Counted from the stretch's first letter, positions 51,754 through 60,688 are shown. The stretch: 64,000 bases of DNA from Marinosulfonomonas sp. (GCA_026984915.1 JALSRG010000118.1:1-64000), one strand, 5' to 3'. The notes: generated by a model from the sequence alone, not told the origin. Program-made: numbers and translations.

Positions 51754-51853
51754 CCTGGCATCAGACCTTTTTCTTGAACCCGACAAGACGCCTTACCTTT
51801 TGACACCCTGTCAGCCTGTATTCACGCAACCCGTTTTGCCGTGTTCCTGACCA

Positions 51854-52036
51854 TTAATCGACCCGCGTATTCTTCTTTTCCGCGAGGGCGTTGCCAAACA
51901 AACACTCAAAGGCTTCCAGACCACTATGGATAACAACCTCTGGTAGATATACAGATAACTGTTTCGCACCCGGCATATGGGCGGTTTCCCACCTAAAAGC
52001 CCGCCGCCAAACCATGAATCTGCGAATATCTGGCAA
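51854..52036 (-). CDS. Possible small hypothetical protein (TTG start)
   Basis: The 313-bp gap between the sugar transferase and epimerase genes holds one same-strand open frame of 60 codons with a TTG start and AGAGGA placed before it. The predicted peptide (PDIRRFMVWRRAFRWE and so on) has no recognisable domain or signal. It may be spurious or a decayed gene fragment. Confidence 0.2.
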   Translation of the reverse strand: MPDIRRFMVWRRAFRWETAHMPGAKQLSVYLPEVVIHSGLEAFECLFGNALAEKKNTRVD

Positions 52037-52066
52037 AATGAATCCTCTTAACAGAGAATCGCCCCG

Positions 52067-52729
52067 CTATTCCGCCGCCACCTGAACCGTTTGCAAACGT
52101 GCCACTCTGCGGCTGGGAAGGCGCAACAGCTCTGCGGCCGTCAGATACATGATATACATATCCAGGCCCAGATTTGCGTTGCGGTGATAAATCATGTCCA
52201 GCGTCGCCTTGCGCGGAATACATCTGCGCCGATACACCTTGTCGGTTTCTTCCGCTGTCCGACAGGCTGCCAGAATCTGTTCTTCGTGATTGTGATAAAC
52301 CACTGTTGCCAGCCCCGTTATACCGGGACGGCCACGCAAGATCTTGCCGTAAAGACCGGGAAAAGCCTCGACATACACCCGTTCAGGCGGACGCGGGCCG
52401 ACAAAGCTCATATCACCCTTCAAAACATTGAAAACCTGGGGAAATTCATCAATTCTCGTGCGTCTCAATACCCGGCCAAGCGGGGTAATGCGGTGATGCT
52501 TGTGCCCGCCGGATACACCCGTATTTTCACCCGGTTCCGCGCAACGCATTGTGCGAATTTTATAGAGCATGAATGGTCGGTCAACAGATTTCATGCGCTC
52601 GGACACATACAAAAACGGTTTGCGTCCTTCCTGCAGGCGCATGATCAGCCAAACAACCGCGAGTGTTGGCACAATTGGCACCAGCAGCACCAGGGCAAAA
52701 ACGATATCGAAAATGCGTTTGCTGTTCAC
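52067..52729 (-). CDS. Sugar-phosphate transferase (bacterial sugar transferase, WbaP/WcaJ type)
   Basis: A 220-residue monotopic glycosyl-1-phosphate transferase that loads the first sugar on undecaprenyl phosphate. One N-terminal membrane helix (IVFALVLLVPIVPTLAVVWL) is followed by LYKIRTMR, LRRTRIDEFPQVFNVLKGDM and SFVGPRPPERVYVEAFPG, the core motifs. The 8 kb around it hold an epimerase but no other capsule genes. The gap upstream (52730-53183) has no gene apart from a terminator and a 15-bp tandem repeat. Confidence 0.9.
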   Translation of the reverse strand: MNSKRIFDIVFALVLLVPIVPTLAVVWLIMRLQEGRKPFLYVSERMKSVDRPFMLYKIRTMRCAEPGENTGVSGGHKHHRITPLGRVLRRTRIDEFPQVFNVLKGDMSFVGPRPPERVYVEAFPGLYGKILRGRPGITGLATVVYHNHEEQILAACRTAEETDKVYRRRCIPRKATLDMIYHRNANLGLDMYIMYLTAAELLRLPSRRVARLQTVQVAAE

Positions 52730-53057
52730 GGCGTCCCTGACTTTGTTACTCTACTGTTTTACTCGTTTCTGTATTCTGCGGATCATCTGATTTACCGTCA
52801 TTGCACTATCCCGCTCAAACGTCATAATGGATTTGAAGAAATTTTCAAATGTATCAATAGGCTAAAACCTGCTCGTTGCAGAAATGCGCCTATTGGCCAT
52901 GCGGCAAGTGGCCGGATTCATACGCGCCGCTGGGTACATGCGCCCCACACAGCTCTTGAAAAACGAACGCCGGGCAAGGCATCCTTTGTCAGCCGTGAAA
53001 TGATGAAAGCGGCATGAAAACCAACCCGGATACACCTTGGGCCCAAGACCGGTTAAT

Positions 53058-53087
53058 TCTGCGCCTGGCTCATCTGCGCCTGGCTCA
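53058..53087. repeat. 15-bp tandem direct repeat
   Basis: The unit TCTGCGCCTGGCTCA occurs twice in direct tandem in the 454-bp gap between the sugar transferase start and the ahcY terminator. No open frame of note or known mobile sequence is seen around it. Confidence 0.8.
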
Positions 53088-53123
53088 GCCGCCAAACTGT
53101 TCGGGAAACTGGGACCACTTCAG

Positions 53124-53166
53124 TAAAACAACGACGCGGCGCGGCTGTCTGCCCTGCTGCGTCGTT
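53124..53166 (-). terminator. Intrinsic terminator of ahcY
   Basis: On the minus strand AACGACGC and GCGTCGTT (53166-53159 with 53137-53130) pair over 8 bp with a 21-base loop that can pair further, followed by GTTTTAC. It starts 18 bp after the ahcY stop. Confidence 0.8.
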
Positions 53167-53183
53167 ATCAGGCTTGTCCAAAT

Positions 53184-54578
53184 TTAATAGCGGTAGTGGT
53201 CCGGTTTGTAGGGCCCGTTCACCGGAACACCAATATAATCAGCCTGTTCCTTGCTAAGCTCGGAAAGCTTCACGCCAATCCGGTCCAGATGCAGGCGGGC
53301 AACTTTTTCATCCAGATGCTTGGGCAGGATATAGACGTCGTTCTTGTATTCATCACCTTTGGTCCACAGTTCGATCTGCGCCAGCGTCTGGTTGGTAAAG
53401 GACGCCGACATCACGAAACTGGGGTGCCCCGTGGCGTTGCCAAGGTTCAGCAGACGGCCCTCGGACAGCAGGATGATGCGATTGCCGGAGGGCATCTCGA
53501 TCATATCTACCTGATCCTTGATGTTGGTCCATTTGTGGTTTTTCAGCGCGGCAACCTGGATTTCGTTGTCAAAGTGGCCGATGTTGCCGACAATCGCCAT
53601 GTCCTTCATCGCCCGCATATGCTCGATGCGGATCACGTCCTTGTTGCCGGTGGTGGTGACAAAGATGTCGGCGCTGTCGACCACATCTTCCAGGCGCACC
53701 ACCTCGAACCCGTCCATCGCGGCCTGAAGCGCGCAGATCGGGTCAACTTCGGTCACTTTCACGCGGGCACCGGCGCCGGCCAGCGACGCGGCCGAGCCTT
53801 TGCCAACATCGCCATAACCACACACCACGGCCACCTTGCCGGCCATCATGGTATCGGTGGCGCGGCGGATGCCGTCAACCAGGCTTTCCTTGCAGCCATA
53901 TTTGTTATCGAATTTCGACTTGGTCACGCTGTCATTCACATTGATCGCCGGAAAGGGCAACTGGCCCTGTTTCACCAGCTCATACAGGCGGTGAACACCG
54001 GTTGTGGTTTCCTCGGAAACACCCTTGATCGCGTCACGCTGGGCAGTAAACCAGCCGGGGCTTTCCTTCAGGCGCTTTCTGATCTGGGCGAACAGGGCAA
54101 CCTCTTCATCCGATGTCGGGGTTTCGATCAGGCCGGTTTCGCCGTTTTCGACACGCGCACCCAGCAGAATATACATGGTCGCATCACCACCATCATCCAG
54201 GATCATGTTGCAGGTGCCTTCCTTGAACTGAAAGATACGGTCGGCGTAGTCCCAATACTCCTCCAGGCTTTCTCCCTTTAGGGCAAACACCGGAACACCC
54301 GCCGCCGCGATGACCGCTGCCGCGTGGTCTTGCGTCGAGAAAATATTACAGGACGCCCAGCGCACATCGGCCCCCAGCGCCACCAGCGTTTCAATCAGAA
54401 CCGCCGTCTGAATGGTCATGTGCAGGCTGCCGGCAATTCGCGCGCCTTTCAGGGGCTTGCTGTCACCATATTCCTTGCGCAGCGCCATCAGGCCCGGCAT
54501 CTCGGTTTCGGCGATATCCAGTTCCTTGCGGCCGTAGTCGGCAAGATTGATGTCTTTTACGATATAGTCCTTGGCCAT
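53184..54578 (-). CDS. ahcY: Adenosylhomocysteinase
   Basis: A 464-residue enzyme that splits S-adenosylhomocysteine into adenosine and homocysteine, keeping methylation going. It starts [20 protein letters not shown]; motifs include [46 protein letters not shown], the NAD loop [16 protein letters not shown], and the C-terminal DHYRY. The ATG at 54578 follows GGAGCC; an upstream in-frame extension is rejected. A hairpin surrounds the ribosome site and a terminator follows. Confidence 0.98.
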   Translation of the reverse strand: MAKDYIVKDINLADYGRKELDIAETEMPGLMALRKEYGDSKPLKGARIAGSLHMTIQTAVLIETLVALGADVRWASCNIFSTQDHAAAVIAAAGVPVFALKGESLEEYWDYADRIFQFKEGTCNMILDDGGDATMYILLGARVENGETGLIETPTSDEEVALFAQIRKRLKESPGWFTAQRDAIKGVSEETTTGVHRLYELVKQGQLPFPAINVNDSVTKSKFDNKYGCKESLVDGIRRATDTMMAGKVAVVCGYGDVGKGSAASLAGAGARVKVTEVDPICALQAAMDGFEVVRLEDVVDSADIFVTTTGNKDVIRIEHMRAMKDMAIVGNIGHFDNEIQVAALKNHKWTNIKDQVDMIEMPSGNRIILLSEGRLLNLGNATGHPSFVMSASFTNQTLAQIELWTKGDEYKNDVYILPKHLDEKVARLHLDRIGVKLSELSKEQADYIGVPVNGPYKPDHYRY

Positions 54579-54613
54579 GGCCACGGCTCCTTTTTGGGTT
54601 CGGGTCCGTGGCC
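54579..54613 (-). promoter_or_regulatory. Hairpin enclosing the ahcY ribosome binding site
   Basis: On the minus strand GGCCACGG (54613-54606) and CCGTGGCC (54586-54579) form a perfect 8-bp stem directly abutting the ATG. The loop of 19 bases holds the GGAG ribosome site. Translation of ahcY could depend on this fold. Known SAH and SAM/SAH riboswitch cores were looked for and not recognised. Confidence 0.55.
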
Positions 54614-54655
54614 AATTAACACTGTGCAATCTTTGCGGCAACCGGTTATCGGTTT

Positions 54656-54964
54656 TCAGCTTGGGGTTCCCTTTGGCATCTCGCTGGCCGGTACCGTGAA
54701 CCAGTCCGTTCCCGATGCGACGGCGCAAGTCACACCATCCGGGCGGGTCACCAATACGGTCCATGTTCCCTTTTCGGAAGAAGACCAGATTTCAAACAGG
54801 TTGCCGGCCTGCAATCCGCCGGCGGTAAAGGCCTCGTCATAACGGTTTTTCAGCTGATCGGCAAAAAGCTTGTGCGGGCCGCAGGGGGGTGGTTTGGCCA
54901 GTGCAGGTGGCGCCTGCCCGACCATCCCGAACAACAGCGCTGCGGTCAAGATACGTTTGAACAT
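54656..54964 (-). CDS. Hypothetical periplasmic protein
   Basis: A 102-residue protein with a signal peptide ([19 protein letters not shown]) and a mature part with two Cys ([35 protein letters not shown]). AGGAG lies at ideal distance from the ATG at 54964. It is upstream of ahcY on the same strand with a 77-bp gap. No family was recognised; similar short secreted proteins occur in Rhodobacterales. Confidence 0.7.
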   Translation of the reverse strand: MFKRILTAALLFGMVGQAPPALAKPPPCGPHKLFADQLKNRYDEAFTAGGLQAGNLFEIWSSSEKGTWTVLVTRPDGVTCAVASGTDWFTVPASEMPKGTPS

Positions 54965-55210
54965 TGTGTGCTCCTTTCGATTCCCGAGCATGTTTCTGAT
55001 GTTGCGGACTAAACTCTCCCGCGTGTCATCCAGAGATCGGTACGAATCCGGGTTGCGGCAACCAACGGTTCGACACTTCCGCGGCACCCCGGCTCACAAA
55101 ACCGCCCGCGCGATGCTATGGAAAAGCCGGGCCTGTGGTGGTATTGGCTTACAAAATCAGACATTTCTGCTCTTTGGCAGTCATCAATCGAATTTGAAGG
55201 AGGCACCAAC

Positions 55211-55801
55211 GTGGCGACACCTCGGGCATGGCAACGGATGCTTTCCGGTCGCAGGCTGGACCTGCTGGATCCGACTCCGGTCGATATCGAGATCGAGGAT
55301 ATCGCGCACGGGCTGGCCTTTGTCGCCCGCTGGAATGGCCAGACAATCGGCGATTATGCCTATTCGGTTGCCGAACACTCCCTGCTGGTCGAAGAGCTAT
55401 ACGCCCGCCTGCAATACCATGCGCCGGCAAAATGGCGGCTGGCCGCCTTGCTGCATGATGCGCCGGAATATGTGATCGGGGATATGATTTCGCCGGTCAA
55501 GGCGGCTGTTGGACCGGGCTACAAGGCCATGGATGAACGTCTGACCGCAGCCATCCATATCCGCTTTGGTCTGCCTGCCGAAATTCCGGCTTCGGTCAAG
55601 AAAAAGATCAAGAAGGCGGACCGGATCAGCGCCTGGCTGGAAGCCACGCAGATTGCCGGTTTTTCCGCGCAAGAGGCAGACAAGCTGTTTGGCAAGCCCG
55701 ACCCCAAGGTCATTGACGGGCTGCGCATCCATCTGCGACCGCCTCTCGCGGTCCGGCAGGATTTCACAGCCCGTCACCGGGATTTGCTGGACAAGATGTA
55801 A
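55211..55801 (+). CDS. HD-domain hydrolase (YfbR-like)
   Basis: A 196-residue protein with metal-binding HD motifs: SVAEHSLLVEELY, then LAALLHDAPEYVIGDMISP, and a later Asp in KKADRISAWLEATQIA. It is of the YfbR 5'-nucleotidase-like group. The start is GTG at 55211, with AAGGAGG 7 bp before it. The gap between this gene and the preceding one (54965-55210) shows only short frames judged spurious. Confidence 0.85.
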   Translation: MATPRAWQRMLSGRRLDLLDPTPVDIEIEDIAHGLAFVARWNGQTIGDYAYSVAEHSLLVEELYARLQYHAPAKWRLAALLHDAPEYVIGDMISPVKAAVGPGYKAMDERLTAAIHIRFGLPAEIPASVKKKIKKADRISAWLEATQIAGFSAQEADKLFGKPDPKVIDGLRIHLRPPLAVRQDFTARHRDLLDKM

Positions 55802-55802
55802 T

Positions 55803-55958
55803 TCACCAGCGCGAATGGGACGATTTCAGCCAGCGGCGGTAGTATTCCGTATTCTCCTGCTCGGCCTTCAGTCTGGCGCGGCGGCGTTTTTCGGCATTGT
55901 CATGCCGGCCCTCGGTGCGGCTGGCGATCCGCAGTGCATCTGATATAATAGATAACAT
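55803..55958 (-). CDS. Small basic hypothetical protein
   Basis: A 51-residue frame beginning MLSIISDALRIASRTEG, then a strongly charged helix (NAEKRRRARLKAEQENTEYY). AGGAAA lies before the ATG. It is convergent with the HD gene, whose stop is one base away. The compact charged-helix form resembles small real Rhodobacterales proteins, but the evidence is thin. Confidence 0.45.
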   Translation of the reverse strand: MLSIISDALRIASRTEGRHDNAEKRRRARLKAEQENTEYYRRWLKSSHSRW

Positions 55959-56064
55959 ATTGTTTCCTTTCGCATCCTTTGATGCTCTCAATTTAACGCT
56001 GTTGCACTGCACCGTCGAATCTGTAAGATTTCCAATATGTAAGTTCAACTAGCAAAGGCTATCC

Positions 56065-56934
56065 ATGGACTGGCGCCAGATACCCTCCCTGTCGGCCCTG
56101 CGTGCGTTCGAGGCCACCGCACGGCTAAACAGTTTCAGCGCCGCAGGGCGGGAACTGAATGTCACCCATGCCGCCATTGCCCAGCATGTGCGCGGGCTGG
56201 AAGATTTCTTTGCCCAAGGCCTGATTTTCCGGCAGGGGCGCAAGATGGAACTGACCCCCGCCGGCCAGCGCCTTGCCACATCCCTGAACGAAGGGTTCCT
56301 GACCATTCAGGCCGGCGTAAATGACCTGAAAGCCGAAACCGAAGACCGCCCGCTGAAAATCGCCCTGACCCCGACCTTTGCCGAAAGCTGGCTGATGCCG
56401 CGTCTTGGCGATTTCTGGGCCGATCATCCCGAAATCGAACTGGCCCTGCTGCCCGGTCGCAAACTGGTTGATCTGCGCCGTGATGGCGTGGATCTTGCGA
56501 TCCGCTATGGCAGCGGGGTTTGGGCCGGGTATCAAAGCGAATATCTGGCCTCGGCGCAATTCATCGTGGTTGCGTCAAAGGACTATATCGGCGATCGAAA
56601 TATCCGCAGCCTTGATGACCTGAAAGACGCCAAATGGCTGATCGAATCCGACCGGCGGGAAATGATGCTGTGGGCCGCAGAGCACGATTTTGACCTGGAA
56701 AATCTGGACACGACCGAATTCCCGACCGCGACGCTGGTGCATCTGGCTGCCAGATCCGGTTACGGGGTTGCGATACTGACCAGGGCGGTTGTCGAACATG
56801 ATCTGGAAAATGACCGGCTGGTGAGTTTGTTCAGCGCCAAATCCGGCTCGCTCGGCTATTACCTGGTCACCCGAAAAGAGGCGATACCGGACAAACTGTC
56901 GGTGTTTATCAAATGGCTGAAGTGCTGTAAGTAG
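56065..56934 (+). CDS. LysR-family transcriptional regulator (GcvA-like)
   Basis: A 289-residue regulator. The N-terminal helix-turn-helix is IPSLSALRAFEATARLNSFS, then AAGRELNVTHAAIAQHVRGL; the rest is the two-lobed effector domain (KIALTPTFAESWLMPRLGDF; LDDLKDAKWLIESDRREMML). GcvA/AmpR-type spelling (VTHAAIAQHV) is clear. The target is unknown; the GNAT gene 5 bp downstream probably shares its transcript. Confidence 0.93.
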   Translation: MDWRQIPSLSALRAFEATARLNSFSAAGRELNVTHAAIAQHVRGLEDFFAQGLIFRQGRKMELTPAGQRLATSLNEGFLTIQAGVNDLKAETEDRPLKIALTPTFAESWLMPRLGDFWADHPEIELALLPGRKLVDLRRDGVDLAIRYGSGVWAGYQSEYLASAQFIVVASKDYIGDRNIRSLDDLKDAKWLIESDRREMMLWAAEHDFDLENLDTTEFPTATLVHLAARSGYGVAILTRAVVEHDLENDRLVSLFSAKSGSLGYYLVTRKEAIPDKLSVFIKWLKCCK

Positions 56935-56939
56935 GCGCC

Positions 56940-57425
56940 ATGATAATCCGTCCCGCCACCCCCGATGACGCCGCCGAGATGGCCGTGCTGTTGAACGAAA
57001 TCATCCGCATTGGCGGCACAACCGCCTTTCAGAAAGAATGGACGAGCGAGGCGATGCAGGAGTTTATCCGCAAACTGCAAACCACCGGCTGTATCCATAT
57101 CGCGCGGGATGAAGAAACGGATACGCTACTGGGCTATCAATCGCTTGAGGCCTATCCAGATCTGCCCAAAACCCTTGGCATCATCGCCACCTTTGCCAAG
57201 GTCGGCAACACCACCCGCGGTATCGGCACTGCCCTGTTCGCCGCCACGCGCCAGGCCGCGCCCGCGCTGGGCTTTACCGAGATAGACGCCACCATCCGCG
57301 CCGACAATACCGGCGGGTTGGCCTATTATTCCAAGATGGGCTTTGTGGATCACTCGGTCGCCAAAGCGGTGCCGCTGGACGATGGCACACTGGTTAACCG
57401 GATCAGTAAGCGGTTCGCGCTCTGA
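56940..57425 (+). CDS. GNAT-family N-acetyltransferase
   Basis: A 161-residue acetyltransferase: start MIIRPATPDDAAEMAVLLNE, acetyl-CoA loop motif A around FAKVGNTTRGIGTALFAATR, and a C-terminal IRADNTGGLAYYSKMGFVDH. The substrate is unknown. It follows the LysR gene by 5 bp and ends before an intrinsic terminator. Confidence 0.9.
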   Translation: MIIRPATPDDAAEMAVLLNEIIRIGGTTAFQKEWTSEAMQEFIRKLQTTGCIHIARDEETDTLLGYQSLEAYPDLPKTLGIIATFAKVGNTTRGIGTALFAATRQAAPALGFTEIDATIRADNTGGLAYYSKMGFVDHSVAKAVPLDDGTLVNRISKRFAL

Positions 57426-57449
57426 CCTGACCAGCGTATGTATAAAACC

Positions 57450-57488
57450 CATACGAAAACCATACGTTTTCCATATGCGGATTTTTTT
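57450..57488 (+). terminator. Intrinsic terminator of the LysR-GNAT unit
   Basis: The arms around CGAAAAC and GTTTTC, extended by CATA and TATG, fold into a hairpin, then CGGA and seven T follow. CATACG or CATATG recurs with an 11-bp period in this stretch. Confidence 0.7.
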
Positions 57489-57494
57489 GGGAAA

Positions 57495-57854
57495 TCACGG
57501 CGTCAAGCCGCAGGTGTTTCCGGCAGACACGGCAGGATTCGACCACACTGGCGGCCCGGCAATCCAGCCATCAAACGACCCGTTTATGAAAACCAGCGCC
57601 AAGCCGTTCGGCCATTGCACCACCTCACATCCGCCGGCGGTTTTGCGGGAAGAGGCCGCGCTTGCCGCCAGCCGGTCAATCGCCTTTTCCACACCTGCCT
57701 GTGCGCGGCCAAAGCTGATTTCCAGGCCACCGCTATCGGCAATCTTCAGCCCGCCGGAATAGGGCATGATCCGCTGCGGCACGGGTTTCGTTTCGGCCTG
57801 CGGTGAAACACAGCCCGACAGGGCAACAGCAATTGCAAAAACGGCGCGTTTCAC
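57495..57854 (-). CDS. Hypothetical lipoprotein
   Basis: A 119-residue lipoprotein with a GTG start that overlaps the regA stop (GTGA) and a signal peptide with lipobox VALSGC. The mature part contains YSGGLKIADSGGLEISFGRA, one pair of Cys and a C-terminal VFINGSFDGWIAGPPVWS. The family is unknown. It ends the sco-regA operon. Confidence 0.7.
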   Translation of the reverse strand: MKRAVFAIAVALSGCVSPQAETKPVPQRIMPYSGGLKIADSGGLEISFGRAQAGVEKAIDRLAASAASSRKTAGGCEVVQWPNGLALVFINGSFDGWIAGPPVWSNPAVSAGNTCGLTP

Positions 57855-58405
57855 CGCGGGCTGCGCTTGGCCAGAATGCGTTGCAGAGTGCGCCGGTGCA
57901 TGTTCAGGCGCCGCGCGGTTTCGCTGACGTTTCGATCGCACAGTTCATACACCCGCTGGATATGCTCCCAGCGCACGCGGTCAGCGCTCATCGGGTTTTC
58001 CGGTGGCGGCGGCAGTTCATCCGGCTTGGCCAGCAAGGCTGCGGTGATATCATTCGCGTCCGCCGGCTTTGAGAGATAATCGGTGGCACCGATCTTGACC
58101 GCCGCAACCGCAGTGGCAATGGCGCCATAGCCTGTCAGAACAACGATGCGTGCGTCCGGGCGCTTTTCGCGCAGCAATTCGACAACATCCAGCCCGTTGC
58201 CATCTTCCAGACGCAGATCAATGACTGCATAGGCGGCTGGCCGCGCTGTCGCAATTGCCTTGCCCGCCGCAACCGAAGTGGCGGTTTCCGGCTCAAACCC
58301 GCGTTTTTCCATGGCCCTTGCCAACCGGCGCAGAAAGGGTTCGTCGTCATCAACCAGCAGAAGAGATTTGTCTTCTCCGATTTCCAGCTTTTTGCTGTCG
58401 GCCAT
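57851..58405 (-). CDS. regA: Redox response regulator RegA/PrrA
   Basis: A 184-residue response regulator: acidic pocket LLLVDDDEPFLRRLARAMEK, phospho-Asp in AYAVIDLRLEDGNGLDVV, a Pro-rich linker (KPDELPPPPENPMSADRVRW), and a Fis-type helix-turn-helix (NVSETARRLNMHRRTLQRIL) that is nearly invariant in the family. RegA controls respiration, photosynthesis and carbon- or nitrogen-fixation genes in response to redox state. It follows sco by 79 bp; its kinase RegB is divergent. Confidence 0.97.
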   Translation of the reverse strand: MADSKKLEIGEDKSLLLVDDDEPFLRRLARAMEKRGFEPETATSVAAGKAIATARPAAYAVIDLRLEDGNGLDVVELLREKRPDARIVVLTGYGAIATAVAAVKIGATDYLSKPADANDITAALLAKPDELPPPPENPMSADRVRWEHIQRVYELCDRNVSETARRLNMHRRTLQRILAKRSPR

Positions 58406-58484
58406 CTGCGCGCTCCATCTGCGGTCCTGTTGCCTGAACCGTTCTAAAGCGTTGTGGCAGCCGGGTCAATTTCTCATGCCGGCG

Positions 58485-59111
58485 TCATTCTGCGGCCTTC
58501 GTGAAACATTCCACACTATCGGCCATTTGTTCGGGCGTGACATTGCGGTCATAAAACTCGACAAACCCGTCTTTCGGAAACATCAGATAGGTATAGGTCG
58601 AGTGATCCATAAGGTAATATTCCGGATCACCATCCTCCTGTTTTTTATAGTAGGTATGGTAGGCCTTTGAGGCGGCTTTGACCTGCTCGGGTGTTCCGGT
58701 GAGACCCAGCATTCTGGGGTGCAGAATATCGGTAAAATCGCGCAGGGCTTCGGGCGTGTCCCTTGCCGGGTCAATCGAGATGAAAACGGGTTTCACCATT
58801 ATTCCCCTGTCTTCCAGCAATGTCACGGCCTCGGCGTTGCGGGCATTGTCGAGCGGGCAGACATCCGGGCAGAATGTATAGCCAAAATAAATCAGCGTCG
58901 GGCCGGTAATAACATCCTTGTCCGTTACCGTTTTTCCATTTTCATCCACCAGAGTAAACGGTCCGCCGATCGCACCGGCACCGCCAGCTATCTTTGACGT
59001 TCGGCAGGCGGCAAATTTATCGACGGGTTTATTGAAATATGTTGCATAGGTCAGCCCACCCAGCAAACCGGCCACAACGATTATGGCACCTGCCGCAAGC
59101 CCTTTTGACAT
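58485..59111 (-). CDS. senC: Sco/SenC copper chaperone
   Basis: A 208-residue membrane-anchored thioredoxin-like protein that inserts copper into cytochrome oxidase CuA. The N-terminal anchor is GAIIVVAGLLGGLTYATYF. The copper site has CPDVC in IYFGYTFCPDVCPLDNARN and the distal His in LMDHSTYTYLMFPKDG. The ATG at 59111 follows GGAGAAAA; an earlier in-frame Met is rejected. Known as SenC in Rhodobacter capsulatus and PrrC in R. sphaeroides, always beside regA and opposite regB. Confidence 0.95.
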   Translation of the reverse strand: MSKGLAAGAIIVVAGLLGGLTYATYFNKPVDKFAACRTSKIAGGAGAIGGPFTLVDENGKTVTDKDVITGPTLIYFGYTFCPDVCPLDNARNAEAVTLLEDRGIMVKPVFISIDPARDTPEALRDFTDILHPRMLGLTGTPEQVKAASKAYHTYYKKQEDGDPEYYLMDHSTYTYLMFPKDGFVEFYDRNVTPEQMADSVECFTKAAE

Positions 59112-59211
59112 GTTTTTCTCCACCGGTTTCAACCATTACATTCATCACTGTTTTTCTTCTGATTCACAATCGGATAGGATGCCGCATGGACAGAAAGGTG
59201 ACCCGGATTCC

Positions 59212-60609
59212 ATGGCAGACACGACAGATTTACTGTTAAAGCAAACCGCCCAGGGTGATTTTATCCGCCTGCGCACGTTTATCACGCTGCGATGGGTGGC
59301 GATTATCGGCCAGATTGCAGCGCTTTCCTTTTCCGTCCTGTATTTTGACCTGAAGCTTGAGCTTGGCCTGTGCTTTCTGGCCATTGGCGCATCCATTATC
59401 GTCAATCTTGTCTTGATGACCGTTTATCCGGAAACAAAACGGCTGACCGATGTCGAGGCCGCACAACTGCTGCTTTTCGATATTTCACAACTTGCCTTTC
59501 TGGTTTTTCTGACAGGTGGGCTGAACAACCCCTTTGCCCTGCTGATACTGGCGCCGATCACCATTGCGGCATCTGTTCTGAACCTGCGGGAAACCATCAT
59601 CATCGGCTTTGTGGCCATTGTTCTGATCACACTTATCACCTATTTCCATGTGCCGCTTCGCACCGAGCAGGGCGCGGTTCTGCGCCTGCCACCGATATTT
59701 GTTTTCGGGTTCTGGCTGGCCATTGTGATCGGTGCGGTGTTTCTCGGGTTTTACGCGCGACGCGTTACCAACGAGATCCGGTCAATGTCACGCGCTTTGC
59801 TTGCCACGCAGATGGCATTGGCGCGGGAACAGAAACTGACCGACCTGGGTGGCGTTGTGGCTGCGGCAGCGCATGAGCTGGGAACGCCACTGGCCACGAT
59901 CAAGCTGGCCAGTTCCGAGCTGATCGAAGATCTGGAAGGCCATGAGAATCTGAAAGATGATGCCATTCTCATTCGCGATCAGGCCGACAGGTGCCGCGAT
60001 ATTCTGCGGTCCATGGGGCAGGCCGGCAACGATGATCTGCATATGAAATATGCGCCGATATCAGCCGTACTGGAAGAAGCGGCCGAGCCTCACATGGACC
60101 GGGGCAAACAGCTGACCATCAACCTGAAACCGGCCACGAACACATCCGGGCAAGAGCCGGAACTGCGGCGCGCGCCCGAGATCATTCATGGCCTGCGCAC
60201 CCTGATCCAGAATGCCGTCGATTTTTCAGCGTCGAATGTCTGGATCGAGGCGCGTTGGTCGGATGATACCATCTCGGTCAAGATAACAGATGACGGTGAG
60301 GGCTTTCCGCCACATCTGCTGGGCCGGATCGGTGACCCGTTCATGCGGCACCGAAAACCCCCAACAGAAACCGTGCAGCGCCCGGAATACGAGGGGATGG
60401 GTCTGGGCCTGTTCATTGCCAAGACCCTGTTGGAACGCTCCGGCGCCGAGTTGAATTTCGCCAATTGCTCGGATCCGTTTCTGAGCGCCGAGGAGCGGCC
60501 GGAAAAATGTGGGGCTGTTGTCGTGGTCTCATGGCCGCGCAACAGAATCACCGTGAGCGAAAAAGACCGGCGTCATGCGCTGGGCCGAAACAAGCCGGTG
60601 CAGGTCTGA
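59212..60609 (+). CDS. regB: Redox sensor histidine kinase RegB/PrrB
   Basis: A 465-residue sensor with six membrane helices (about 25-190) and the quinone-sensing heptad GGLNNPF. The H-box is AAAAHELGTPLATIKLAS; the redox-active Cys lies in RDQADRCRDILRSMGQ. The ATPase domain includes LIQNAVDFSASNV, DDGEGFP and GMGLGLFIAKTLLERSG. The start at 59212 (MADTTDLLLKQT) is preferred to an ATG 33 bp upstream, which has no proper ribosome site. It is divergent from sco-regA. Confidence 0.97.
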   Translation: MADTTDLLLKQTAQGDFIRLRTFITLRWVAIIGQIAALSFSVLYFDLKLELGLCFLAIGASIIVNLVLMTVYPETKRLTDVEAAQLLLFDISQLAFLVFLTGGLNNPFALLILAPITIAASVLNLRETIIIGFVAIVLITLITYFHVPLRTEQGAVLRLPPIFVFGFWLAIVIGAVFLGFYARRVTNEIRSMSRALLATQMALAREQKLTDLGGVVAAAAHELGTPLATIKLASSELIEDLEGHENLKDDAILIRDQADRCRDILRSMGQAGNDDLHMKYAPISAVLEEAAEPHMDRGKQLTINLKPATNTSGQEPELRRAPEIIHGLRTLIQNAVDFSASNVWIEARWSDDTISVKITDDGEGFPPHLLGRIGDPFMRHRKPPTETVQRPEYEGMGLGLFIAKTLLERSGAELNFANCSDPFLSAEERPEKCGAVVVVSWPRNRITVSEKDRRHALGRNKPVQV

Positions 60610-60673
60610 CCCTGCCTCCGGACACCGGCACAAGCCGCGCATGTTTTCCCAAAATGATTATTCTTCGGCTTGG

Positions 60674-60688
60674 TTAATCCGCCATTAA
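60674..60688. promoter_or_regulatory. Perfect CtrA-type site (TTAA-N7-TTAA)
   Basis: TTAA, 7 bp (TCCGCCA), TTAA, flanked by GG and by CCAT, matches the Caulobacter CtrA consensus exactly, including the CCAT tail. It lies 55 bp before the chosen start of the PAS/DivL-like gene, well placed to overlap a -35 region. Confidence 0.6.

Noticed and set aside
52091-53017. 308-codon plus-strand open frame over the sugar transferase and the following gap
   Set aside because: Mostly antisense of a well-defined gene, and the part beyond it has no recognisable features.
53196-54281. 361-codon plus-strand open frame
   Set aside because: Antisense of ahcY; long only because of codon bias.
54579-54655. SAH or SAM/SAH riboswitch before ahcY
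   Set aside because: The conserved cores of these riboswitches were not recognised; only the ribosome-site hairpin is present.
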